Positions 20,233-28,875 of a DNA stretch of 64,000 bases are shown in pieces. Source of the DNA: Streptomyces barringtoniae. Lineage in GTDB: Bacteria; Actinomycetota; Actinomycetes; Streptomycetales; Streptomycetaceae. Location: NCBI RefSeq assembly GCF_020819595.1, contig NZ_JAJHNP010000024.1:62001-126000 (forward strand), in the 5' to 3' direction. The notes below the pieces were generated by a model that saw nothing but the letters and a program-made list of their open reading frames with translations, had not been told where the DNA came from and searched no databases. How positions within the stretch are numbered: position 1 is the first letter of the stretch; each line of letters begins with the position of its first letter. A program made the position numbers and the translations under genes.

Positions 20233-21875
20233 CCGCCGCCGCCGGCACTCCGGCCGTGGGGGGCTTCGCCGGTTTCAGCGGCACGGGCCAGTCCATGTCC
20301 CTGGTCGCCTTCTCCACCGTCGCCACGGTGACCCTGCTGCTGTGCGTGATGACCGGCCCCGACCGCGACGACCTCGACGAGTTCTACACCGGCTACGGCT
20401 CCCTGTCCCCGCTGCGCAACGGCCTCGCCATCGCGGGGGACTACATCTCCGCGGCCACCGTCCTCGGCACCGGCGGAGTGATCGCCCTGTGCGGCTACGA
20501 CGGAGTCGTCCTCGCCCTGAGCACCGCGCTGTCGCTGATGCTGCTGATGTTCCTGCTGGCCGAACCGCTGCGCAACGCGGGCCGGTTCACCATGGGCGAC
20601 GCGCTCGCCCGCCGGCTGCCGGGACGCAGCGTGCGCATGACGGCCTGCGCGGTGACGATCGCCGCGCTGCTGCCGCTGATGCTGGTCCAGCTCGCCGGAA
20701 CCGGGCAGCTGATGGCGTTCATCCTGGGCTTCACCGACGAGTCGCTGAAGACCGCGTGCGTCGTCGGCCTGGGCGCCCTGATGATCGCCTACGCGGCGAT
20801 CGGCGGCATGAAGGGCACCGCGCTCATCCAGATCCTGAAGATCGTGATGCTGGTCGGGTCGGGCGCCGTGGTGGCCGTGCTGATCCTGCGCCGCTTCGAC
20901 TGGGATCCGGGCGCGCTGTTCACCGCGGCCTCGCGGCAGAGCGGCGCGGGGCCGGCCTTCCTGAACTCCGGGCTGCAGTTCGGCACATCGGGCAGGTCAC
21001 GCCTGGACATGATCGCCTCGGAACTGACGGTGGTGCTCGGCGGCGCCTGCCTGCCGCACATCACCATGCGCATGTACACCGCCTCCAGCGCCCGCCAGGT
21101 GCGCCGCTCGATGTCCTGGGCGGTGTCGATCGTCGCCCTGTTCGTACTGGTCATCACGGTGGTCGGGTTCGGCGCCACGGCGCTGGTCGGCCGTGCCGTG
21201 ATCGCCGGGGCCGATCCGCAGGGCAACACCGCGTACCTGCTGGGCTCGCGGGCGGTGTTCGGCACGGACGTGTCCACGGCGGAGACCTTCCTGTTCACCA
21301 TGGTGACGACGGCGATCTTCCTGACGCTGCTCGCGTCGGTCGCCGGGATGATCCTCGCCTGCGCCAACTCCCTCGCCCACGACGTGTTCGCGGCCCGCGT
21401 GCAGGAGATGCCGGCCCCGCGCGAGATGGCCCTCGCCCGCGTCTCGGCGCTCGCCATAGGCGTGCCGACGATCCTGCTCGCCACGATGGTGCAGCACCAC
21501 AGCCTGCAGCCCCTGGTGACGCTCTCCTTCTGCCTGGGCGCCTCGGCCATAGCGCCCGCCCTGGTGTACGGGCTGTTCTGGCGCCGCTACACCCGCAGCG
21601 GGCTGCTCGCGACGCTGATCGGGGGCACGCTGACCGTGCTGCTGCTCATGCCGGGCACCAACCTGGTCTCCGGCTCACCGGTCTCGGCCTTCCCGCACGC
21701 CGACTTCAACTGGTTCCCGTTCACCACGACCGGCATCGTCTCCATCCCGGCCGGCTTCCTCTTCGGCTGGCTCGGCACCATCGCCTCGGGCCGCACCAAG
21801 GCGGAGCAACAGCGGCACCAGTACGAGGCGGTGGAGGGGCGGATCCTGGCGGGCGCGGTACGGAAGGACAGTTGA
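20229..21875 (+). CDS. Sodium:solute symporter (SSS), acetate/monocarboxylate type
   Basis: A 548-residue membrane protein with ~13 helices. The N-terminal FYTGYGSLSPLRNGLAIAGD and the YISAATVLGTGG segment match the ActP/MctC branch of the SSS family, which takes up acetate, pyruvate or other short monocarboxylates. The sodium-site region (RFTMGDALARRLPG) and late helices (FTMVTTAIFLTLLASVAGMI) are intact. It overlaps DUF485 by ATGA, the usual two-gene unit. The specific substrate cannot be told from sequence alone. Confidence 0.9.
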   Translation: MTAAAGTPAVGGFAGFSGTGQSMSLVAFSTVATVTLLLCVMTGPDRDDLDEFYTGYGSLSPLRNGLAIAGDYISAATVLGTGGVIALCGYDGVVLALSTALSLMLLMFLLAEPLRNAGRFTMGDALARRLPGRSVRMTACAVTIAALLPLMLVQLAGTGQLMAFILGFTDESLKTACVVGLGALMIAYAAIGGMKGTALIQILKIVMLVGSGAVVAVLILRRFDWDPGALFTAASRQSGAGPAFLNSGLQFGTSGRSRLDMIASELTVVLGGACLPHITMRMYTASSARQVRRSMSWAVSIVALFVLVITVVGFGATALVGRAVIAGADPQGNTAYLLGSRAVFGTDVSTAETFLFTMVTTAIFLTLLASVAGMILACANSLAHDVFAARVQEMPAPREMALARVSALAIGVPTILLATMVQHHSLQPLVTLSFCLGASAIAPALVYGLFWRRYTRSGLLATLIGGTLTVLLLMPGTNLVSGSPVSAFPHADFNWFPFTTTGIVSIPAGFLFGWLGTIASGRTKAEQQRHQYEAVEGRILAGAVRKDS

Positions 21876-21944
21876 TCGCAGGCGCCCGGCGGCTTGGGCT
21901 GGGCGCGGGGCTCGGCTGGACCGGGGGCGCGGCCTGGCGCGGGA

Positions 21945-22134
21945 GCCTCGCGGTCGGCGCGGGTACGCGAACCCCGCGGAGAGCCTCGCAGCCGACCCGG
22001 GTGCACGAACCGAGCAAGGAGCCTCACAGCCGACCCAGGTGCACGAACCGAGCAAGGAGCCTCACAGCCGACCCAGGTACGCGAACCACGCCGATAGCCT
22101 CGCGGCCGACCCGGGTGCACGAACCGAGCGTGCG
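21945..22134. repeat. Array of five 38-bp tandem repeats between convergent genes
   Basis: The marker GCCTC recurs at 21945, 21983, 22021, 22059 and 22097, exactly 38 bp apart. The two central units are nearly identical (GCCTCACAGCCGACCCAGGT, then GCACGAACCGAGCAAGGA); the outer ones have diverged. Because 38 is not a multiple of three and the array sits between the symporter stop and a convergent gene's stop, it is not coding. There are no unique spacers, so it is not a CRISPR. It fills most of the 345-bp gap 21876-22220, in which I see no gene. Confidence 0.85.
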
Positions 22135-22220
22135 GCCCCGGCTCACAACTCCTGGTGCGCGATACCGGAAAGTTCGGACTCCGTGCCGGCCGACCGGAGT
22201 CGGAGGCCCAAGGGGCGGCG

Positions 22221-23108
22221 CTAGTCCAGGGCGGCTCCGCCGGTCAGGGAGATCAGGCTGCTGCGGACCTCGTCCATGGTCGCCTGGACGACGTCCCACG
22301 TCTCGCCGTGCTCGCGCAGCACCTGTTCCGTCTGCCGGGCGATGCGTTCCTCGCGCACGCGCGCGCCGGCGATGATCTCGGCGGCACGCGCGTGTGCCTC
22401 TTCCTGGCTGCGGCGCGCGTACTCCTCGGCCTCCCCGAGGGCCCGCTCGGCGTCTGACAGCGCGGCCTCGGCCCGGCCGGCCCGCTCGGCGTGCCGGGCG
22501 TCCAGTGCGGCGATCCGCTGGGCCTCCTCGCGCTCGACCTCGGCCCACTGCTCGGCGTACACCCGGGACTGCTCGGCGAGCATGCCGGTGGTGCGCTGCC
22601 GTACCTCGCGCAACGCGGTGAGCGCCTCCGAGCGTTCTTCCTTCACTGCGCGCCGGGCGCCGACGCGGATGTCGTCGGCCTCGGTGCGCGCGGCAAGGAG
22701 AAGCCGGCGGGCGCATTCGTCGGCTTCCGCGCGGAGCGCGTCCGCCGCTTCCTGCGCCTGTCGGCGTACGCTCTCGGCGTGCGCTTCGGCCTGCGCGACG
22801 TGCTCGTGCGCTGCACGCCGCGTGCGCTCGCGGAGGTCCTCCGCCTCCTCCACCACCAGCTGGAACAGACGCCGGGCACCCTCCCCGAGCGACTCGTAAT
22901 CCTGCGGGGGGAGCTGGGCGACGACCTCGCGCATCCGCGCGGCCTCCGCCTCCATGTCCTTGGCGAGCACGGTCAGCCGCGCGGCCCGTTCCCACGCGGC
23001 GTCGCGGTCGTACGACAACTCCTCCATGTACGCGTCGACCTGACCGGGGCGGTAGCCGCGCCCCCGGACGGTCACGAAGCCGTGCGGCGGCATCGATGCG
23101 CTGCTCAC
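22221..23108 (-). CDS. DivIVA-like coiled-coil protein
   Basis: A 295-residue cytosolic protein. The N-terminus FVTVRGRGYRPGQVDAYMEE matches the DivIVA membrane-binding motif (RGY...VDxx). The remaining ~250 residues are an almost continuous Ala/Glu/Arg-rich coiled coil (EEAEDLRERTRRAAHEHVAQ, ADECARRLLLAARTEADDIR). Streptomyces uses such DivIVA/Scy/FilP-type proteins for polar growth and cytoskeleton; several were formerly called cellulose-binding proteins. The GTG at 23108 (VSSASMPPHGF) has GGAGAGGGG upstream; an ATG ten codons earlier is possible. It is probably a polar or cytoskeletal accessory factor. Confidence 0.8.
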   Translation of the reverse strand: MSSASMPPHGFVTVRGRGYRPGQVDAYMEELSYDRDAAWERAARLTVLAKDMEAEAARMREVVAQLPPQDYESLGEGARRLFQLVVEEAEDLRERTRRAAHEHVAQAEAHAESVRRQAQEAADALRAEADECARRLLLAARTEADDIRVGARRAVKEERSEALTALREVRQRTTGMLAEQSRVYAEQWAEVEREEAQRIAALDARHAERAGRAEAALSDAERALGEAEEYARRSQEEAHARAAEIIAGARVREERIARQTEQVLREHGETWDVVQATMDEVRSSLISLTGGAALD

Positions 23109-23204
23109 CGTGGGAACCCCTCTCCACCGGACATACACGACAGGATGATTTCGCGCACATCTTGATGGATCGGGTGTAAGTGTGCATAACGCGACACTCC
23201 GCAG

Positions 23205-23575
23205 TCACGTCACGCTCCGAGTCCCGTACTTCGCGATCGGTGCGGCGAACAGGGCCGGCTGCAGCACGTCCTCCTCAAGGATGATGATCATGCTGCGGGC
23301 GGGCGCCGGCTCCGCCGGCCGCGCCGCGTCCACCGCCGTCGCGCGCCCCTCGGGCGAGGCGAACGCCGCGCGCAGCTCTGCCGCCGAGTCCCACTCCAGC
23401 GTCGCGACCAGGCAGTACGGCACACCCCCGCGCACCGGCGCCGCCTCCCGGCCGAGCCTGCAGCGGCGCAGACCGGGCAGCCGCGGGCCGAGCGGGATGT
23501 GCACCTCGCGCTGGTGCCGTCGAAGGCCCGGGCGTCGGCAGGGGTCTCGTACAGGGCGAGGAAACCGGCCGTCAC
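23205..23575 (-). pseudogene. Frameshifted EthD-family (DUF-like dimeric barrel) protein
   Basis: A GTG with GGGAGG at 8 bp opens VTAGFLALYETPADARAFDG. Around 23515 the frame must shift by one base to continue as QREVHIPLGPRLPGLRRC, then YCLVATLEWDSAAELRAAF and MIIILEEDVL. Joined, the two parts give the full ~120-residue EthD-like dimeric alpha/beta barrel (the HxPL and PGLRR hallmarks). A single missing base in the ACN codon before CAG explains the break. It could be a sequencing error, but its neighbour upstream is also decayed. Confidence 0.65.
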
Positions 23576-23778
23576 CGTGCCGCCCTCCCAGGACGCGTGA
23601 GGACGGCGGCGCCCACCCGTTCGGCCGACAGGCACTCCGGCCCGGCCGGCTCACGCCCGGCCGGGAACAGCCGCCGGCCCTGCCCCGGCACGACCGGGAA
23701 GGTCGGCAGCCGCTCCTCGTCCACCACGTCCCACGGACGCGCGCGTGGCGTCGTAGCGGTCCCGCGCTCGAGGTCCAC
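23572..23778 (-). pseudogene. C-terminal remnant of a RibD/dihydrofolate-reductase-like protein
   Basis: The last ~50 residues (VDEERLPTFPVVPGQGRRLF, then CLSAERVGAAVLT) match the conserved end of the RibD_C / DHFR-like family (usual form VDELRL.. PVVLGxGRRLF). The N-terminal ~130 residues, including the NADPH-binding part, are absent; upstream lies a terminator of another gene. Its stop overlaps the start of the EthD-like pseudogene (GTGA), so the two were once an operon. Confidence 0.65.
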
Positions 23779-23784
23779 CGGCCC

Positions 23785-23818
23785 ATCGTGCCCTCCACAC
23801 GCGCGTGGAGGGCACGAT
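23785..23818 (-). terminator. Hairpin terminator after the deaminase/SUKH-4 gene
   Basis: ATCGTGCCCTCCAC (23785-23798) and GTGGAGGGCACGAT (23805-23818) make a perfect 14-bp stem with a 6-base loop, 23 bp downstream of the 23842 stop codon. Confidence 0.88.
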
Positions 23819-23841
23819 CCGCCGAGGTCCGATCGACGTGC

Positions 23842-26800
23842 CTACAGCAGGCCGTCCCACATCTGTTCCAGCAGCACCGACCACCAGCTCTCCGGCGAAC
23901 CGAGCGCCGCCGGGTCCAGTGCGGCCAGCTGCGCCTGGAAGTCGACGGTCCAGCGGCCCGCCTGCTCCTGGTTCAGCCCGAACCGCAGGCGCCACATCCG
24001 GCCCAGCAGCGCCAGGCAGCGCGCGAACTCCGGCAGCCCGGTGTTCACGAACTGCGGCGGCACCGGAGCCCCGCCCGGCCCCGCCTCGACCGGCACGGCC
24101 ACGATGTTCGCCGTGCCGTACTGCACACAGATCGCCTTGCCGAAGTCGGTGCCCATGACGAGGTACGAGCCCGCGTCCGAGGCCGGCTGCACCCCGCGCT
24201 CGGCCGCCAGCTCCGCCAGCGTCGGCACCGGACGGCCCGGCTGGGCCTGCGCCCAGAAGAACGGGCCCATGTCCACCGGCAGACCGGCCACCACCAGCGT
24301 GTGCGCCACGATCGGCGGCACACCCTGCCGGGACACCGCCTGCTGCTCGAACCGGAAGACGCCCGGCCCGAACGCCGCCGCCAGCTCCTGCCCGATGCCC
24401 TCCGGCGGGACGGGCGGCACCGCCTGCACCGGCGGCAACGGCGCCCGCACCGGCGCGGGCCGCGCCGGACCGTCCGCCACCTGGTGCAACTCGCCCTGGT
24501 GCGCCAGCAGTTGCTGCATGCCCTGCTGCCGGCTCGCGTGGTCCTTGCCGTACGGCGCGATGCTCGTGATCCGCGCCTGCGGCCACTGCTCCCGCATCAT
24601 CCGCGCACAGTAGGCACCCGGCAGCTCGCACGACTCCAGCTCCGTGTGCAGCTCCAGCACCTGGTCCGGCGGCACGTTCATCGCCCGCAGCTCGTGGAAG
24701 ATCTGCCACTCCGGGTGCGGCGTACCCGGCGCCGAACGCCGGATCAGCTGCTGCTCCGAACCGTCCTGCGCGCGATAGCGCAGCACGGCCTGGTAGCCGG
24801 GACCCACGGTCGGCTGCGCCTGCTGCGGATACCCGTACGCCGGCGGCTGCCCGGGCCCGCCCGGCGGCATCGGCTGCGGGGCGCCCGGAGCGCCCGGCGG
24901 CATGCCAGGGACGCCCGGCGCACCGAGTGCGCCGGGGGCGGGCGGCGGAGGAGGTGCGCCCGGACCAGCCACCGGGGGCGCGGCCAGGACGGTCTCCGCG
25001 TGGTGCACGGCCCCGCGCCCGCCACCCGGCACGCCCGGCGTGCCGGGACCGGCAGGGGCACCCGGAGGCTGCGGCACGCCGGGGACACCGGGAGCCGAAG
25101 GGGCACCCGGAGGCTGCGGCGCGCCAGGCGCGGGAGGCATGCCCGGGGCACCCGGAGCCGCGGGAGCTGCGGGCGGATTCGGCATGCCGGGGGCACCCGG
25201 AGCCGCTTGGGCGCCGGGCGGATACGGCATGGCCGGGGCGCCCGGAACACCCTGCGCGCCCGGCATACCCGGAACCCCCGGGGCGCCCGGCGGCTGCGGC
25301 GCGCCCCCGCCCAGCTGGCTGGGGTCGGCCAGCACCGTGGCCGCGTGATGCACGTTGCCCGGAGGCGCGGCAGGCGGATTGGGGGCACCCGGAGGCTGCG
25401 GCGCGCCCGGAGGCTGTGGTGCGCCCGGAGGCTGCGGTGCGCCCGGCACCTGCGCCCCGTCCGCACCACCCGGACCACCGGGCCCCTCCGGCCCGAGCGC
25501 CGACACCAGCTGCGTCGGCACGTACCGACCGGCGGGCGCACCCGGAGCGGGAGGCGTCGCCGCACTGCCCGGGCGCGCACCCGGTGTACCTGGCGCACCC
25601 GGCGGCGGAGGCGGCGCACCCACACCACCGCGCGCCTTCTTCGGCGGCGGCGCGGCCTTGCTCGTCGCGGCATCCGCGATGTCCCCGGCGTTCGGCGCGA
25701 GCCGCCGCGCCGAGGCACCCGGGTCGGCCGGAGACTGCGGCACACCCGCCGCACCACCCGGCGCCGGCGCCTGCGGGTAGCCGTAACCCGGAGCACCCTG
25801 CGGAACGCCGGGACCCTGCGGATAGCCGTAGGTCGGCGCGCCCGGGGGCGGCGGCGGGGGCGTACTGCCCTGCGGGACGCCCGGGGTACCGGGAGCGGGG
25901 GGCGCGAGCGGAGTGCCGGGCGCCGGCGGGTACGCGGGTGCTCCCGGCGCAGGCGCGCCGGGAACCGCCGGCGGCTGCGGGTAGCCGTACGGCGGCGTGC
26001 CGGGCGGCGGCGCAGGCGTACTGCCCTGCGGAGCACCCGGCGCACCGGGAGCAGCGGGCGCCCCGGGCACACCAGGCACGCCCAGCGCACCACCAGGGGC
26101 GGACGGGCCACCCGGCACGCCCGGCGGGAAGCCCTGCACGCCCGGCGTGTTCGAAGGCTCGAGCGCCGGCGCGACCGCCGTCGGCGGCAACTGGCTGCCC
26201 CCCGACATCAACGCCGTCTTCGCATCCGGCGCACTCACCGACGGCCGCGGAGCCTCCTCGTCGGAGTCGCTCAACGGCGGCGCGAACACCGTCGCGGGCA
26301 ACGGCACCGAACGGTCGTCCTCACCGGAGTCCGCGTTCGTGTCCGTACCCGCCCAGGGCGTGGCCCCCACCGGCACATCCGCGGAAGGCACACCCACAGG
26401 AGCGGGCGCCCCGGACGCGCCCGCCGGCACCCCGGCCTGCGTCTCCGCCGGAACCGCCCCACCGGACGACGCCCCACCGGACGAAGCGCCACCGGACGAA
26501 GCACCACCGGACGAAGCACCACCGACGCCGGAACCGGCACCCACGCCCCCAGAAGCACCGGAACCGGCCCCCGAACCGCCCTCGCCCCCCGGCCGCCGCT
26601 CCCCGATGCCCAGCTTGTCCGCCGCCTCCTGCAACCACTCCGGAGGAGTCAGCAGGAACGACGTCTGATTCAGATCCACCCGCGCCGCAGCCGGCGCCGG
26701 AACCGCGTCCTGCGGCTCGTCCGCACGGCCGTACTCCTCCTCGTACCGGCGGATCACCTCACCTACCGGCAACCCCGGCCACAGCGTCGCCTCCCCGCTG

Positions 26801-26982
26801 TCCCGGGCGATCACCAGCCGCTGCGCACCCGCGTCCGAACGCGGACCCTCCGCCCGGTCCTCGCCCCACACGACGAAACCCAGCTCGAACTCCCGCACCC
26901 GCACCTCCCGATGCTGGTACGCGGGCACATCACCGTTGATCCACTCCTCGGCGCGCTCCTGCGCCTGCGCGTAGGTCACCAT
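23842..26982 (-). CDS. Large protein: Imm35/YrhB-like, deaminase-like and SUKH-4 domains joined by a long linker
   Basis: A 1046-residue protein without export signal. N-terminal ~90 residues (MVTYAQAQERAEEWING; FELGFVVWGEDR; LWPGLPVGEVIRRYEEEYG) resemble the YrhB/Imm35 immunity fold. Residues ~90-720 are a disordered Pro/Gly/Ala linker with ASSGG and PQPPGAP repeats. At ~730-830 comes a nucleic-acid-deaminase-like domain: YRAQDGSEQQLIRR, HEL (~760) for the usual HxE, and TELESCELPGAYC with two Zn-type cysteines (~783 and 790). The C-terminus (~860-1046) is SUKH-4: PVDMGPFFWAQAQ, GSYLVMGTDFGKAICV, FVNTGLPEFARCLALLGRMW. The ATG at 26982 follows 10 bp after the upstream gene's stop. The domain calls are by eye; the SUKH-4 and deaminase parts are the firmest. 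Confidence 0.78.
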   Translation of the reverse strand: MVTYAQAQERAEEWINGDVPAYQHREVRVREFELGFVVWGEDRAEGPRSDAGAQRLVIARDSGEATLWPGLPVGEVIRRYEEEYGRADEPQDAVPAPAAARVDLNQTSFLLTPPEWLQEAADKLGIGERRPGGEGGSGAGSGASGGVGAGSGVGGASSGGASSGGASSGGASSGGAVPAETQAGVPAGASGAPAPVGVPSADVPVGATPWAGTDTNADSGEDDRSVPLPATVFAPPLSDSDEEAPRPSVSAPDAKTALMSGGSQLPPTAVAPALEPSNTPGVQGFPPGVPGGPSAPGGALGVPGVPGAPAAPGAPGAPQGSTPAPPPGTPPYGYPQPPAVPGAPAPGAPAYPPAPGTPLAPPAPGTPGVPQGSTPPPPPPGAPTYGYPQGPGVPQGAPGYGYPQAPAPGGAAGVPQSPADPGASARRLAPNAGDIADAATSKAAPPPKKARGGVGAPPPPPGAPGTPGARPGSAATPPAPGAPAGRYVPTQLVSALGPEGPGGPGGADGAQVPGAPQPPGAPQPPGAPQPPGAPNPPAAPPGNVHHAATVLADPSQLGGGAPQPPGAPGVPGMPGAQGVPGAPAMPYPPGAQAAPGAPGMPNPPAAPAAPGAPGMPPAPGAPQPPGAPSAPGVPGVPQPPGAPAGPGTPGVPGGGRGAVHHAETVLAAPPVAGPGAPPPPPAPGALGAPGVPGMPPGAPGAPQPMPPGGPGQPPAYGYPQQAQPTVGPGYQAVLRYRAQDGSEQQLIRRSAPGTPHPEWQIFHELRAMNVPPDQVLELHTELESCELPGAYCARMMREQWPQARITSIAPYGKDHASRQQGMQQLLAHQGELHQVADGPARPAPVRAPLPPVQAVPPVPPEGIGQELAAAFGPGVFRFEQQAVSRQGVPPIVAHTLVVAGLPVDMGPFFWAQAQPGRPVPTLAELAAERGVQPASDAGSYLVMGTDFGKAICVQYGTANIVAVPVEAGPGGAPVPPQFVNTGLPEFARCLALLGRMWRLRFGLNQEQAGRWTVDFQAQLAALDPAALGSPESWWSVLLEQMWDGLL
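26459..26518 (-). repeat. Four 15-bp tandem units encoding ASSGG
   Basis: CCACCGGACGAAGCA-type units at 26459, 26474, 26489 and 26504 encode a run of Ala-Ser-Ser-Gly-Gly pentapeptides in the linker of the deaminase/SUKH-4 protein. The near identity of the units suggests recent expansion, so the linker length probably varies between strains. Confidence 0.8.
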
Positions 26983-26992
26983 CGCCTGAAGC

Positions 26993-28012
26993 TCACTCCC
27001 CCACCGGGCCGGAAGACGCCGCACCGGAAGAACCGGAAGACACCGGAACGACACACGCGAAACCGCCGTCCACCATCAGATTCGCCACCGTCTCCAACTC
27101 CGGCGGACTGCCCGCCAGCCGCGACAGAAAGGCGTCGAAATCGTCACCGCACGGCAGCAGCAGACGCTCCACCCGCTCCGCCGGCGACCACGACGGATCC
27201 ACATCACGCACGTCGTCGTACGCGCAGAACCACACCGAACCGGGCCGCTCCCCCTTCACCTTCACCGCGAGCAACCCGCCCTGCACGAACGCCACCCCGA
27301 GGTAATCCTTCGTCAGATGGTCGCGCAGACACTTGTTCACATACACCAGGTCATTGACAGCCGCCTCCTCACGCACCGTGAAGAACGGCTGGTCCAGCAG
27401 CAGACCCAACTCCGCGTCCAGCGCCGTACCCACCGGCGCACACCCACCCGCAGCCTTCAAGAACGAGCGATACGCGCCCGGAAGCCGGTAACCCAGGTCC
27501 TCCTCGACACCCTGCACCTGCGCCTCCGACACCGCCACACCCGACTTCGGCAGCCCGAAATGCGCCGGCCGGGTCTCCTGCAACGGCCGCGTCCCCCGCT
27601 TCGCGTGGTCCACCGCCGTCGTCGCCAGCCCACCGTGATGCCGCAGCAAAGCCTTCACCTCGACCGGAACCAACTCCAGCCGCCGCGTCCCCGCCACGTG
27701 ATGCCACGTCCACCCGTGCGGCGTCGCCACATCCGGCACCGTGTCCCACAACTCGTGCCGCTCCGCCGCCAACGCCGCGTTCGCCGACACATAGTCCGTC
27801 AGCCGCAACTCGTCGACACCGAAACCCTCCGGCGGCTCGGCGATCTCCACCGCCACACGCGCATACGCGGAGAAATCCGGGTAACCACGCTCATCGACCC
27901 GTACCCCTCTCGGGTGACGCGCCGCCCGGACCGGATCCGGAAAGTGCACGACCTGCCCGGAATAGGCCGCGTTCGGCGGCGCGGCTTGCTGCCCGAGCCG
28001 ACCTGTCGTCAT
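26993..28012 (-). CDS. WHH (HNH/EndoVII) nuclease-like domain fused to a SUKH-1 (SMI1/KNR4) domain
   Basis: A 339-residue cytosolic-type protein. N-terminal half: GVRVDERGYPDFSAYA, LTDYVSANAALA, then HGWTWHHVAGTRRLELVPVE and LLRHHGG, the layout of the WHH nuclease toxin domain; the histidine normally seen after LVPxEI is Lys here (VEVKALLRHHGG). C-terminal half: VSEAQVQGVEEDLGYRLPGA-YRSFLKAAGGCAPVG and YLGVAFVQGGLLAVKVKGE-WFCAYDDV, a SUKH-1 fold. WHH toxins and SUKH proteins are normally separate toxin and immunity genes; here they are one chain. The ATG at 28012 has AGGGGG at 8 bp. It is followed by the deaminase/SUKH-4 gene, forming a two-gene unit. Confidence 0.78.
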   Translation of the reverse strand: MTTGRLGQQAAPPNAAYSGQVVHFPDPVRAARHPRGVRVDERGYPDFSAYARVAVEIAEPPEGFGVDELRLTDYVSANAALAAERHELWDTVPDVATPHGWTWHHVAGTRRLELVPVEVKALLRHHGGLATTAVDHAKRGTRPLQETRPAHFGLPKSGVAVSEAQVQGVEEDLGYRLPGAYRSFLKAAGGCAPVGTALDAELGLLLDQPFFTVREEAAVNDLVYVNKCLRDHLTKDYLGVAFVQGGLLAVKVKGERPGSVWFCAYDDVRDVDPSWSPAERVERLLLPCGDDFDAFLSRLAGSPPELETVANLMVDGGFACVVPVSSGSSGAASSGPVGE

Positions 28013-28308
28013 GGCGGTAGCCCCCTGCGGCATTCTCTCTGGCCTCAATACGGCGTTGTCGATCGCGGATGCCGACAGCCTATGCGGTACCCGAACCCCG
28101 GTCACCGGCCCACCACACCCCGGCGAAACCACCCCTCCACAACCCCGGAAAACCACCCCCCGCTTCCGTGACCAGCCGTCACCCCACCGTGACGACCTCC
28201 CCCGACCCGGGCGTGTCGCACCGCCCCAGCTTCCGCACCCGCCACGGCATTTGGCACCCTGTGTCCTTCGGGGGATGCCGGGGAACGCCCGGGGAGGGGA
28301 AAACGAAC
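28013..28308. promoter_or_regulatory. Divergent promoter region of the SUKH locus
   Basis: A 296-bp gap between divergent genes. It is extremely C-rich on the + strand and has a small inverted repeat, GTGAC-CAGCC-GTCAC (~28168-28182), followed by a further GTGAC. The ribosome site GGGGAGGGG of the deaminase gene is at 28291. I see no coding potential or clear consensus promoter. Confidence 0.4.
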
Positions 28309-28824
28309 ATGAATACCTTGCGAACCGGAGGTACCGACGTGCGGGCCGGCGACCCACGCATCGGCTGGAGCGGCACCGACACACCCCCCGCCCCCACCCT
28401 CCACCACCGCCGCGACGGCATCCTGCCCACCATCGCCGCCGCCCTCTCCGTCCGCGGCGCTACCCTCACCGGCACCGCCGCCCGCAGCGACCAACCCCCA
28501 CCCCTGCACCCCCTCGTCCAGGACTTCCTCGACACCCTCACCAGCGGCGAACGCGACCGCTTCACCGGACGCTGCGCCGAAACCATCCTCATCTCCCGGC
28601 ACCTCACCGCCGCCGACGCCGCACGCAGCAAACGCGCCGCCCGCAAACCCATGACCAACGGCGAAGCCCGAAAAACCCTGAAAAACGCCAAACTCACCGC
28701 CCGCCGCATACGCGAGGACGGCGACCCCCTCCACGGCAGCTTCGCCACCCCCTGCCGCGCCTGCACCGCCCTCAGCGCCCACTTCGGCATCCGCATCGTC
28801 GACCCCACGGCAACCGACAGCTGA
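28309..28824 (+). CDS. YwqJ-like nucleic acid deaminase-domain protein
   Basis: A 171-residue protein. The catalytic motifs of the deaminase superfamily are complete: GRCAETILISRHL (Cys89, Glu91; the CAE form seen in YwqJ-type domains) and TPCRACTALSAHFGI (PCxxC, Cys149 and Cys152, zinc ligands). No export signal or toxin-delivery N-terminus is present, so it would act in its own cytosol. Two starts are plausible: ATG at 28309 (GGAGGGG, 9 bp) and GTG at 28339 (GGAGG, 7 bp). The SUKH-3 gene follows after 51 bp, the usual toxin-immunity order. Confidence 0.82.
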   Translation: MNTLRTGGTDVRAGDPRIGWSGTDTPPAPTLHHRRDGILPTIAAALSVRGATLTGTAARSDQPPPLHPLVQDFLDTLTSGERDRFTGRCAETILISRHLTAADAARSKRAARKPMTNGEARKTLKNAKLTARRIREDGDPLHGSFATPCRACTALSAHFGIRIVDPTATDS

Positions 28825-28875
28825 CAGCCCCCGTCAACACCAGTAACACCAGCCAGCTCGACGAACGAAGGGCCG

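Noticed and set aside
21945..22134. Possible CRISPR array
   Set aside because: The 38-bp units abut without unique spacers, and there are no cas genes in the window.
23182..27357. A 1391-codon Arg-rich open frame on the + strand
   Set aside because: It is antisense to the deaminase/SUKH-4 gene and its sequence is almost all Arg, Pro and His, as expected from a shadow frame.
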